This document shows positions 50,236-57,992 of a stretch of DNA of 64,000 nucleotides, piece after piece; position 1 is the first letter of the stretch; each line of letters starts with the position of its first letter. Under the pieces are notes generated by a model that did no database searches, was not told where the DNA came from, and was given only the letters and a program-made list of their open reading frames with translations. The stretch is from Lachnospira pectinoschiza. Lineage in GTDB: Bacteria; Bacillota; Clostridia; Lachnospirales; Lachnospiraceae. The position numbers were made by a program, and so were the translations under genes. The stretch covers positions 372,001 to 436,000 of the forward strand of contig NZ_FNHZ01000001.1 of NCBI RefSeq assembly GCF_900103815.1, read 5' to 3'.

Positions 50236-51801
50236 ATGGAATTTACTAATACGATTTGGTCATTACTTCCACCACTTATTGCCATCATCTTGGCATTGAT
50301 TACAAAAGAAGTATATTCGTCACTATTTGTTGGTATTCTTACAGGTGGATTATTATTTGCAGGTTTTAATGTTTCCGTGGCTATGAAGCACATTTTCGTA
50401 GACGGAATGATTGGACAGCTATCAGATAGCTGGAACGTAGGTATTCTCGTATTCCTAGTAATTCTAGGAAGTATGGTAATGCTTATGAATAGAGCCGGCG
50501 GCTCGGCAGCCTTTGGAAAATGGGCAGTAAAGCACGTAAAGACTAAGGCTGGAGCACAGGTTGCAACAATTATTCTTGGTGTTATGATTTTCATCGATGA
50601 TTATTTCAACTGTCTTACAGTCGGTTCGGTTATGAGACCAGTTACAGATAAGCATGGCATTTCAAGAGAAAAGCTCGCTTACCTTATTGATGCAACAGCA
50701 GCGCCAATCTGTATCATTTCCCCAATTTCATCTTGGGCAGCAGCAGTTACAGGTTTCGTTGATGGTGCAAATGGACTTACTCTTTTCATCAGAGCAATCC
50801 CATACAATTTCTACGCATTACTTACTTTAGTAATGATGTTTTCAATTACATTTATGAAGTTTGATTATAGCTCAATGAGTTTAGCGGAGCTTAATCACAT
50901 GGTTCAGAACAAGCAGAATAAGAAGAAGGATGCAGCTAGTTTAACAGGTGCTGAAGATCAGCCACATCCTCCAATTTCCCAGAACGGTCGAGTTATTCAC
51001 CTTGTTCTCCCAATCGTTTCCTTAATTATTTGTTGTGTAATCGGTATGATTTACACAGGCGGTTTCTTCTCAGGCGCAGATTTCGTTACTGCATTTTCAA
51101 ATTCAGACGCATCTGTCGGCTTAGTTTACGGTTCCGCTGTGGCACTTGTTATAACAATCATCTTCTTTGTGGCAACTAGAGTTCTTAGCTTCAACGACTG
51201 CATGAACGCAATCCCAGAAGGCTTTAAGAGCATGGTTCCAGCGATTTTGGTTTTAACATTTGCATGGACACTTAAGGCAATGACAGATTCCCTCGGCGCA
51301 TCAGCTTATGTTGGTGGAGTTGTTGAGAATGTAGCAGGGAACGCAGCTTTCATGAGCTTACTTCCAGCAATGGTATTCCTTGTGGGAATTTTCCTCGCAT
51401 TTGCAACAGGTACATCATGGGGAACTTTCGGTATCTTGATTCCAATCGTAGTTAACCTCTTTGGTGGCGACTTAAACAACGAGCTTATGATTATCTCAAT
51501 CTCAGCTTGTATGGCCGGCGCAGTTTGTGGCGACCACTGCTCACCAATTTCAGATACAACAATCATGGCTTCTGCTGGTGCTGGCTGCGACCACATGAGA
51601 CACGTAACAACACAGTTGCCATACGTAATTACAGTAGCTACAGTTTCGCTTATTTCCTACATCGTTGCAGGTTTCGTGCAAAACTGGGTAATCAGCTTAC
51701 TATTCTCAATCGTGCTCTTGCTCGTAACACTTCTTGTTATCAAGAAAGTTACAGCTAAGAAGAGAGAAGAGTGCAAAGAGAATTGCGAAGTTGAGGCATA
51801 A
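50236..51801 (+). CDS. NhaC family Na+/H+ antiporter
   Basis: 521 residues with about 13 membrane helices. Features: SLLPPLIAIILALITKEVYSSLF at the N-terminus, IIDDYFNCLTVGSVMRPVTDKHG region near residue 120, LDATAAPICIISPISSWAA, and the C-terminal GDHCSPISDTTIMASAGAGCDHMRHV. It exchanges Na+ for H+ or possibly organic anions. AAGGAAGAAGAATAT before this ATG decides between it and the in-frame ATG at 50218. The C-terminus has a cysteine/glutamate-rich end (KREECKENCEVEA). A terminator follows. Confidence 0.88.
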   Translation: MEFTNTIWSLLPPLIAIILALITKEVYSSLFVGILTGGLLFAGFNVSVAMKHIFVDGMIGQLSDSWNVGILVFLVILGSMVMLMNRAGGSAAFGKWAVKHVKTKAGAQVATIILGVMIFIDDYFNCLTVGSVMRPVTDKHGISREKLAYLIDATAAPICIISPISSWAAAVTGFVDGANGLTLFIRAIPYNFYALLTLVMMFSITFMKFDYSSMSLAELNHMVQNKQNKKKDAASLTGAEDQPHPPISQNGRVIHLVLPIVSLIICCVIGMIYTGGFFSGADFVTAFSNSDASVGLVYGSAVALVITIIFFVATRVLSFNDCMNAIPEGFKSMVPAILVLTFAWTLKAMTDSLGASAYVGGVVENVAGNAAFMSLLPAMVFLVGIFLAFATGTSWGTFGILIPIVVNLFGGDLNNELMIISISACMAGAVCGDHCSPISDTTIMASAGAGCDHMRHVTTQLPYVITVATVSLISYIVAGFVQNWVISLLFSIVLLLVTLLVIKKVTAKKREECKENCEVEA

Positions 51802-51845
51802 GCCCTAGGCAAGCTTAGTAGTTATGAAAATGTAAACGCAATATC

Positions 51846-51886
51846 AGGCTTATCACTTGAAGATTTCAGGTGATGAGCCTTTTTTG
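51846..51886 (+). terminator. Intrinsic terminator of the antiporter gene
   Basis: AGGCTTATCACTTG pairs with CAGGTGATGAGCCT and is followed by TTTTT. Confidence 0.88.
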
Positions 51887-51897
51887 TTGTCTGGGGA

Positions 51898-52099
51898 CAA
51901 GATTAGCAGGCTTGCAGATCTTCACCGGGGTTTGGTTAGTAGATTTCTTTGTTTCGCCGGGAGTTTGATTAGTAGATTTCTTGGTCTCGCCCGAGGGGGC
52001 TTGATTAGCAAGAATCTTTATCTCGCCCGGGCTTTTATTTAAGATTTGTTGGGTTCGTCGGGAGAGGCTTGATTAGCAAGTATCTCTATCTCGCCCGGG
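51898..52099 (+). repeat. Degenerate 33-36-bp tandem repeat
   Basis: At least five units of the type TTGATTAGYARGWATCTTTR with CTCGCCCGGG follow at about 51899, 51934, 51965, 52001 and 52069. The sequences diverge too much for slippage in recent time. No spacers of equal length exist, so it is not a CRISPR. Confidence 0.75.
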
Positions 52100-52104
52100 A
52101 CTAA

Positions 52105-52214
52105 ATTGACCTAATTCCGTAAAAATTTGCAATTAGTACTAGTTTTCAGTCTTTTAAAATCATCGATTTTTAAAAACTAGTACGTTTGAAGAAAAAAGTC
52201 ACGATTAGGTCAAT
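52105..52214. repeat. 110-bp element with ATTGACCTAAT terminal inverted repeats, copy 1
   Basis: ATTGACCTAAT (52105-52115) and ATTAGGTCAAT (52204-52214) are perfect 11-bp inverted ends. An inner TAGTACTAGTTTT/AAAACTAGTAC hairpin occupies the middle. The same ends and same length of 110 bp recur at 56989-57098. Confidence 0.85.
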
Positions 52215-52560
52215 CAAAACCTGATATTAAGCTATATATTTCTGGGCCAATAGGACTAACGGCAAAAAAGATGCTGGAAAGGATTAAAAAGTAACTTGCT
52301 AAATTTGGAAATCGATGACCTAACGGAAGAAAAAAATCACGCTGGGTCAACAAAGTAAAAAGAGCAGCTCAGAAATCAACTATTACCGGAGGAAATCCCG
52401 CCCCGGGAAGCAATCACCCTAAAAAGCAACTTGCTAAATTCGGGAATCGATGACCTAACGGGAGTGAAAGAAGTCGCTAGGGTCAATGAATCCCGGAAGA
52501 GGCATGAATACTCGATTTGACCGGAGTGAGATGAGGCCCGGGTGGTAATAAAGCAAGATG
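52215..52560 (+). repeat. Composite intergenic repeat block A
   Basis: Follows the 110-bp element with GCAAAAAAGATGC, GGATTAAAAAG, TAACTTGCTAAATTTGG, GACCTAACGGA and GGGTCAA words. Parts are repeated internally (about 52283-52345 and 52420-52560). The order matches 57100-57305. Confidence 0.8.
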
Positions 52561-52896
52561 GAATCGCCCCAGAAACTAAACATCATAGTAGGAAACCCCG
52601 CCCCATTCAGCATCACCCTAAAAAGCAAGATAGAATCGCCCCGGAAACAAAACACCACCGTAAGAAACCCACCCACCAGAAACTTTCCTTTAATATATTT
52701 GTACACCTTTATAAAACATACTTGTAATATACCTATCTTTTGTTATAATAAGGCTATCTTAAAAGTATACAATTTATATTCGTTTGTATAATTAATAATT
52801 GAGGTAATGTCGTTTGTATTAGTATTTATGCGCCTTTTCGTGATTTCTTTTTGGGGTGGCATAAAACTATACACTAAAAAACAGGAGGTATTTTTT

Positions 52897-55227
52897 ATGC
52901 AAAAATTCAGAAAGCCAGTTGCACTTGCCATGGTAGGTGTGATGTGCTTTAGTTTGTGCGCTTGTAAATCCAACAAGTCAAGCGATTCAGGCTCTGACTC
53001 AGACACCACAACAAGCGTAGAAAAAACTGAGGCAATGACGGCCATTGAAAATGCACTAAATCTTTCTAACATGGATGCTGAGTGGACTTACAGTGACACT
53101 TCCGATGCATGGACACTCTCTATCGTAACAGCAGTTACAAATCCAGAGATTGAAGACGAGCAGGGCGTTTCAGTTTGTGTACCAGGTGCTTACGTTGAGG
53201 GCGTAGACACAGATGGAGATGGAAAGGCAGATGCCACATCCGGTACTGTGACAGGTGATTTGGTAATTAATGAAACAGCAAGCGTTACCAGCACTAACGG
53301 CCAGGTTTACACAGCTAAGACAGCTCCAGTTATTATAAATACTGGCGCAGCAGGTTATAGCGAACAAAGCAACCAGACAGCAGGATCAACTTATGCTAGC
53401 GAAGGTTACATTAATGTAGCTTGTGGTAACAGAGGTAAGCAAAGCACACTTGATGACGGCACATACACAGGTGATGCACCTTGTTGCCTTGTAGATCAGA
53501 AAAATGCAGTACGTTTCGTCAAGTACAACATTTTACTAGGTAATCTTCCAGGAAGCGTGGACTACTTCGTATCCACTGGCGGTTCAGGCGGTGGTGCTCA
53601 TGCAACTATGCTTGCAGCAACTTCCGATAACGAAGATTTTTACGACTATGAGATTGAGGCAGGCGCAGTTGGGGTGTATAAAACTGATGATGGAAAATAT
53701 ATCACTTCTGTAACCATCGATGGCAAGGAAGTTTCCCTTTCTGACGGAATGTGGGGTTGCATGGCCTATAGTGCTATTACTTCACTTGCAGAAGCAGATA
53801 TGACTTTGGCTTTTGAATATTATCTAGATACAACTTATAGCTTTAACACAGATTTCCAGAAGGAGACAGCTAAATTACTTGCTAAGGAATACATGGATTA
53901 CATCAATGATCAGAATTTATCTGTGAAGGAGTCTGATTTAGGCTATGATCTTAACGACGACGGAGATACTAATGATACCGTTGATTTAACTATTGAGTAT
54001 GATGAAAATGGACACACAGACACTAATGGTTACTATGGAACATATCTGGATTTATACCTTGCAGAGTTTGAGCAAAGTTTAGAGGATTATCTTGATAGAC
54101 TTGATTATACAGAGGATTGGACTTGGTTTAATTCAAGTGGCACAGCCCTTTCAGATAGCGAAGTAGCTGCCATGACAAGTGAAGATAGAGCTCTAGCCTT
54201 CGTGGAAGGTAGATATACAAAGGGAAGCACAAGCACTAGCTCGTCTTCAGATATGGGTTCAGGAGCACCATCAGGAGACAGTAGTGGTGCCCCATCAGGA
54301 GACAGTAGTGGTGCCCCTTCAGGAGATAGCTCAAGCTTACCATCCGGCGGTCCTAGCTCAAATTCAAGCAGTTCAAGTGCAGGCGGACCACCAAGTATGG
54401 GAAGTTCAAGCTCTTCAGGAGCACCAAGTATGGGAAGTTCAAGCTCTTCAGGAGCACCAAGCGGGGATAGCTCTAGTTCCTCAAGTTCTAGCTCATCCGG
54501 CTCAAGCACAGATATAGTTGGAACTCCTGATGCAGGTACAACACAGTCAGCTTCTAGTACTGTAGATTCAAGCAACTATTCTTCATATTCTGAAATGCTT
54601 GAAGAATACAAGTCAGATATTGCAGAGATTGAAGCTCTTGATGAATATGGCAACAACATTGTAGAACTCTACAATCCACTTAACTATATCGGCGCAGAAG
54701 GCACAAATAACCCTACATGGTCACGTATTTTAATGGGTGCTTCAGAAGGCGATATTTCAATGTTTAACTCTCTTAACATTCAGGTTGCTTGGCTCAACGC
54801 CGGCACTGATGCCGAAATCGAGTGGCAGTGGGATGGCGGACATGTTCCATCTGAAATCCTCGGGGATTCACTTCCTCTCTACGTAGATATGATGTATGGA
54901 AAATATGTCTCTGGCGCAGTTTCAGTAACAAAGGCAGCTGGCAGCGGCCAGACAACAAATGGAACATCAACTTCAGCAACAGGTACAGACCTTTCTAGCT
55001 GGGTAACTTATGATGAAAGCTCAGGGGTATCCTTCTCATTAGCAGCTGCAGCAGCTTATCGTACAGCAGGTGCAAGCAAGGCTATTCCAGGTTTCGATGT
55101 AATGGATTATGGCCAGGAAGATTATGTATTTGGTTCATCTAGTAAAGACGTAAGACATTGGGATAAATACGTATTAAAGGTATTTGAAGATAATGAAGAT
55201 ACACTATCAAGCCTATTTAATAATTAA
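52897..55227 (+). CDS. Tannase-like secreted lipoprotein
   Basis: 776 residues. The signal peptide MQKFRKPVALAMVGVMCFSL ends in a lipobox LCAC, so it is a surface lipoprotein. An alpha/beta-hydrolase of the tannase/feruloyl-esterase kind is suggested by STGGSGGGAHATML, with nucleophile Ser230, and by WQWDGGHVPSE with candidate His649. Between about 442 and 538 lies a Ser/Gly/Pro-rich insert of repeats such as SGAPSGDS. It would release gallic or ferulic acid from plant esters. The frame is open 30 codons upstream, but AGGAGGTATTTTTT and the signal peptide fix the start. A function other than tannase is possible. Confidence 0.75.
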   Translation: MQKFRKPVALAMVGVMCFSLCACKSNKSSDSGSDSDTTTSVEKTEAMTAIENALNLSNMDAEWTYSDTSDAWTLSIVTAVTNPEIEDEQGVSVCVPGAYVEGVDTDGDGKADATSGTVTGDLVINETASVTSTNGQVYTAKTAPVIINTGAAGYSEQSNQTAGSTYASEGYINVACGNRGKQSTLDDGTYTGDAPCCLVDQKNAVRFVKYNILLGNLPGSVDYFVSTGGSGGGAHATMLAATSDNEDFYDYEIEAGAVGVYKTDDGKYITSVTIDGKEVSLSDGMWGCMAYSAITSLAEADMTLAFEYYLDTTYSFNTDFQKETAKLLAKEYMDYINDQNLSVKESDLGYDLNDDGDTNDTVDLTIEYDENGHTDTNGYYGTYLDLYLAEFEQSLEDYLDRLDYTEDWTWFNSSGTALSDSEVAAMTSEDRALAFVEGRYTKGSTSTSSSSDMGSGAPSGDSSGAPSGDSSGAPSGDSSSLPSGGPSSNSSSSSAGGPPSMGSSSSSGAPSMGSSSSSGAPSGDSSSSSSSSSSGSSTDIVGTPDAGTTQSASSTVDSSNYSSYSEMLEEYKSDIAEIEALDEYGNNIVELYNPLNYIGAEGTNNPTWSRILMGASEGDISMFNSLNIQVAWLNAGTDAEIEWQWDGGHVPSEILGDSLPLYVDMMYGKYVSGAVSVTKAAGSGQTTNGTSTSATGTDLSSWVTYDESSGVSFSLAAAAAYRTAGASKAIPGFDVMDYGQEDYVFGSSSKDVRHWDKYVLKVFEDNEDTLSSLFNN
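54250..54510 (+). repeat. Low-complexity tandem repeats within the tannase-like gene
   Basis: Repeated in-frame units of GGAGACAGTAGTGGTGCCCC type and AGTATGGGAAGTTCAAGCTC type encode SGAPSGDS and PSMGSSSSSGA repeats. The segment interrupts an otherwise globular enzyme. Confidence 0.85.
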
Positions 55228-55291
55228 TGAGATATAGGTGAAACTTAGGAATTTTTATAGTAAACCCTCCTTAGGCTTTACTAATGAAAAA

Positions 55292-55325
55292 GGGACTCCC
55301 TCGCGAAAGCGGGGGAGTTTCTTTC
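55292..55325 (+). terminator. Intrinsic terminator
   Basis: GGGACTCCCTCGC pairs with GCGGGGGAGTTTC around GAAA, followed by TTCTTTC. Confidence 0.8.
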
Positions 55326-55359
55326 TTTCCGGGGAGTAACTTTATAATTTTAAAAATTA

Positions 55360-55375
55360 GTTAGTAATTACTAAC
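55360..55375. promoter_or_regulatory. Palindromic operator before the methyltransferase gene
   Basis: GTTAGTAATTACTAAC is a perfect 16-bp palindrome followed by a possible -10 (CATATAACT). No regulator gene is adjacent, so the ligand is unknown; MarR/HxlR-type sites look similar. Confidence 0.55.
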
Positions 55376-55480
55376 ACTTGGTGGTATCATATAACTGTAA
55401 AAATAAAGAAGTTTAAAAAAGTAAATGATAACAGTCAAAGAATATAAGGATTTGACAATAACAGATGAAGGAGAGTTTTG

Positions 55481-56092
55481 ATGTTTTGGGATAGAGTTGC
55501 CGGTGTTTATGATATTTTTGCAAACATAATAAATGGTAAAACTCATAAGGAGTTGAAATTATTTGTTGCTAATCAGATTAGTGCATCTGACGAGATATTG
55601 GAATGTGCCTGTGGTACAGGTATGTTAAGTGCTGTAATTGCACCTCGATGTAAAAGACTTATTGCTACTGATTTCTCGGTCAATATGCTGAAAAGGGCAA
55701 GGAAGAATTGTGATGGTTTTGAAAATGTATCTTTTAAGCAGGCTAATATCATGTCTTTGGAATATCCTGATGCATCATTTGATAAAGTGGTGGCTGCAAA
55801 TGTAATTCACCTTCTTGATGAACCAATAAAGGCTATGAAGGAACTTGACCGTGTTTGTAAAATCGAAGGAAGCATTATTATTCCAACATATATGAACAAA
55901 GACAGTGCTGGTAAAACCAGCGGCTTTGTCAAAACCGTCGGTAAGACAGGAGCAGACTTTAAAAGACAGTTTACATTTGATACATATCAAGAGTTTTTCC
56001 GAGAACTAGGATATAAAAACGTCAGCTATAAGATGATTGATGGGCGAGTGCCTTGCGCAGTTGCAGTCATAAAGAAGAAATCAAAGTATTAA
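55481..56092 (+). CDS. Class I SAM-dependent methyltransferase
   Basis: 203 residues. Motif I is LECACGTGMLSAVI (about 41-54), followed by IATDFSVNMLKRA and the UbiE-like motifs FKQANIMSLEYPDASFDKVVAANVIHLL. It resembles small ubiE/menG-type methyltransferases without a clear substrate. AAGGAGAGTTTTG precedes the ATG. A TTG directly before it is ignored. Base composition is slightly different from the neighbours. It forms a unit with the following DUF6796-like gene. Confidence 0.85.
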   Translation: MFWDRVAGVYDIFANIINGKTHKELKLFVANQISASDEILECACGTGMLSAVIAPRCKRLIATDFSVNMLKRARKNCDGFENVSFKQANIMSLEYPDASFDKVVAANVIHLLDEPIKAMKELDRVCKIEGSIIIPTYMNKDSAGKTSGFVKTVGKTGADFKRQFTFDTYQEFFRELGYKNVSYKMIDGRVPCAVAVIKKKSKY

Positions 56093-56149
56093 AAAGTTAT
56101 AAGGGACTTCCGGAAACAATTGAGAAGTTGGGAAGAAGGAGGAAGGTAT

Positions 56150-56776
56150 ATGGAACATACATGGTTATTGATTGTTGCAATGGTAGGTCATATTTTGAAT
56201 TGGTACTGTGACAGATTGCTGTTCTGTACGTCGAGTGGAACATTTAAGATTTCAGATTTGAAGGACAATGAGAAAATGGCGGCAGTTTTCAAAACCATGC
56301 CTGAGAACGCTCCGATTCGCTCAATTGGTCTTGGAACACTCTCCATGTGTCTGCAGTTATTCGGATATCTTTCGTTAGGAATATGGATGGAACAGTATTC
56401 TTCTTTATGGGCTAATCTCATGATTGTTGGCGCAGCAATAATCTATACCTTTGGTTTGGCTTATCACGTGGTAGGTGGTTCCGCTGAATGGATCTATATC
56501 AAAAGCGGTCATACAGAGCAAGGACGAAAGTTGACTGAGGAGTTTTTTGGAAAAAACTCGGTGACGATGATCGGTTGCTTTACCGGAATACTTCTTTTTT
56601 CGGTCACCTTCTTCATCCCGGTGGTGGCAGGAATGACACCGCTACCCGCATGGGCGTGTGTATTCAATCTTCTGCCAATCTATCTTGTTCTCGCTCCGTT
56701 TCATATTCCAGGTGGGGGAAATATTGCAGGCGCTGTAATGTATCTTGGTTTGTTCGTCCTCTTTGGCAGATGGTGA
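56150..56776 (+). CDS. DUF6796-like membrane protein
   Basis: 208 residues with about six membrane helices (WLLIVAMVGHILNWYCDRLLF, LGTLSMCLQLFGYLSLGIW, LMIVGAAIIYTFGLAYHVVGGS). The pattern of HILNWYCDRLL, AYHVVGG and the C-terminal PFHIPGGGNIAGAVMY resembles DUF6796. Histidines in membrane segments are notable. AGGAGGAAGGTAT precedes this ATG; the frame opens ten codons earlier. It lies 57 bp after the methyltransferase gene. Function unknown. Confidence 0.75.
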   Translation: MEHTWLLIVAMVGHILNWYCDRLLFCTSSGTFKISDLKDNEKMAAVFKTMPENAPIRSIGLGTLSMCLQLFGYLSLGIWMEQYSSLWANLMIVGAAIIYTFGLAYHVVGGSAEWIYIKSGHTEQGRKLTEEFFGKNSVTMIGCFTGILLFSVTFFIPVVAGMTPLPAWACVFNLLPIYLVLAPFHIPGGGNIAGAVMYLGLFVLFGRW

Positions 56777-56823
56777 TGACTGTTGTAACTATAAAAAAGC
56801 ATAATAGAATAATTAAATTTTAT

Positions 56824-56863
56824 AGAGACCAATTTACTAGAATCAGTAAATTGGTCTCTTTTT
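56824..56863 (+). terminator. Intrinsic terminator
   Basis: AGAGACCAATTTACT pairs with AGTAAATTGGTCTCT around a 6-nt loop, followed by TTTTG. Confidence 0.92.
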
Positions 56864-56879
56864 GATTGGTTTCTGGGTA

Positions 56880-56988
56880 TTGTCCCGGAAATTCTCTCAC
56901 TTTTCGGGGTTTTGACCTCCCGTAAGCTTCTGGCTTTCGTCCCTGAAATTCTCTCACTTTTCGGGGTTTGGCTTCCCGTAAGCTTCTG
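56880..56988 (+). repeat. 60-bp direct repeat, two units
   Basis: GTCCCGGAAATTCTCTCACT plus TTTCGGGGTTTTG and CCCGTAAGCTTCTG recurs at about 56940 with small changes. The unit ends directly at the next 110-bp element. Confidence 0.8.
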
Positions 56989-57098
56989 ATTGACCTAATA
57001 CGACAAAAACTTGCTAAAAGGATTATTTTTTGCATTGCTAAAAAGGTCACTTTTTCAAAACTAGGACTTATAAAGAGAAAAGTTCTGATTAGGTCAAT
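56989..57098. repeat. 110-bp element with ATTGACCTAAT terminal inverted repeats, copy 2
   Basis: ATTGACCTAAT (56989-56999) and ATTAGGTCAAT (57088-57098) bound a segment of the same length as 52105-52214. The interiors differ, containing AAAACTTGCTAAAAGG and TTTGCATTGCTAAAAAGG words. Confidence 0.85.
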
Positions 57099-57305
57099 AA
57101 AAACTTGCTTTAAAGGGCTTTATTTCCGGGGCGTAGGACTAGCGACAAAAAAGATGCCGAAAGGGATTAAAAAGCAACTTGCTAAATCGGGGAAGCGTTG
57201 ACCTAACGGGAGTGAAAAAAGCCGCTAGGGTCAATGGATTCCGAAATAGGCATGAATACTGGGTTTGACGGGGTGAGATGCGGCCGGGGCGGTAATAAAG
57301 CAAGT
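57099..57305 (+). repeat. Composite intergenic repeat block B
   Basis: Same order of words as block A: GGCGTAGGACTAGC, AAAAAAGATGC, GGGATTAAAAAGCAACTTGC, TAAATCGGGGA, TTGACCTAACGGGAGTG, GCTAGGGTCAATGGATTCCG, AGGCATGAATACT and GGTAATAAAGCAAG. It closely matches 52420-52560. Confidence 0.82.
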
Positions 57306-57380
57306 TGCATGTCTATTTCATTAAACTTAATCAAATGCTATAATTAATACAGCAATAAATGAATCAAAAGGGAGGATTCC

Positions 57381-57992
57381 ATGCAAGACATCACCACAAA
57401 CTACTACAACTCAAATGCAAAGGCCTTCATAGACGGCACCATGGCAGCAGACGTTAGTGACCTTCGAGAAAGGTTCTTAAACTACATACCTAAAGCTGGT
57501 CATATTCTAGATTGGGGTTGTGGCAGTGCTAGAGATAGTCTAGCTTTTCTGGAGCGTGGGCTAAAGGTGGATGCAGTGGATAAATCCAAAGAACTTTGTG
57601 AATTAGCAAGACTAAATTTAGGCATTGTTGTGGATAATAGGGACTTCTTAGAGCTAGAGGCTGTTGAAAAGTATGATGGAATCTGGGCATGCGCTTCCTT
57701 ACTTCATGCAAGTAGGGAAGAGCTGCCGGAGATTTTTAGAATAGCAAAGAGAGCATTAAAGACAAATGGTGTTATATATGCTTCTTTTAAGTATGGAGAT
57801 TTTGAGGGTGAAAGAAAAGAAAGATATTTTACAGATATGACCTTAGAAGCCTTTGAACAAATTTTACCTAAAATTAATAGAATAGATGATAGATATAAGC
57901 TAGAATTAAAAGAAAACTGGGTAACTTGTGATGTTAGAGAATCTAGAGGGAATGAAAAATGGCTGAATTTGATTTTGAAAAAAATGGACTAA
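57381..57992 (+). CDS. TehB-like SAM-dependent methyltransferase
   Basis: 203 residues beginning ITTNYYNSNAKAFIDGT, with motif I ILDWGCGSARDSLAFLERG (about 37-55), then VDAVDKSKELCELAR and IWACASLLHASREELP. It resembles TehB/small-molecule methyltransferases and lacks the DPPY-type motif of DNA adenine methylases. The stop codon lies inside the start of the HNH gene: the coding regions overlap by 34 bp in different frames, so the two are translated as a coupled pair. GGGAGGATTCC precedes the ATG. Confidence 0.85.
   Translation: MQDITTNYYNSNAKAFIDGTMAADVSDLRERFLNYIPKAGHILDWGCGSARDSLAFLERGLKVDAVDKSKELCELARLNLGIVVDNRDFLELEAVEKYDGIWACASLLHASREELPEIFRIAKRALKTNGVIYASFKYGDFEGERKERYFTDMTLEAFEQILPKINRIDDRYKLELKENWVTCDVRESRGNEKWLNLILKKMD

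Noticed and set aside
51857..52042. 61-codon frame with repeated peptides such as SRFLCFAGS
   Set aside because: It is a translation of the tandem DNA repeat and of the terminator, without a ribosome binding site.
51898..52099. Tandem repeats that could look like a CRISPR array
   Set aside because: Units are degenerate, of unequal length and contiguous without spacers, and no cas genes are near.
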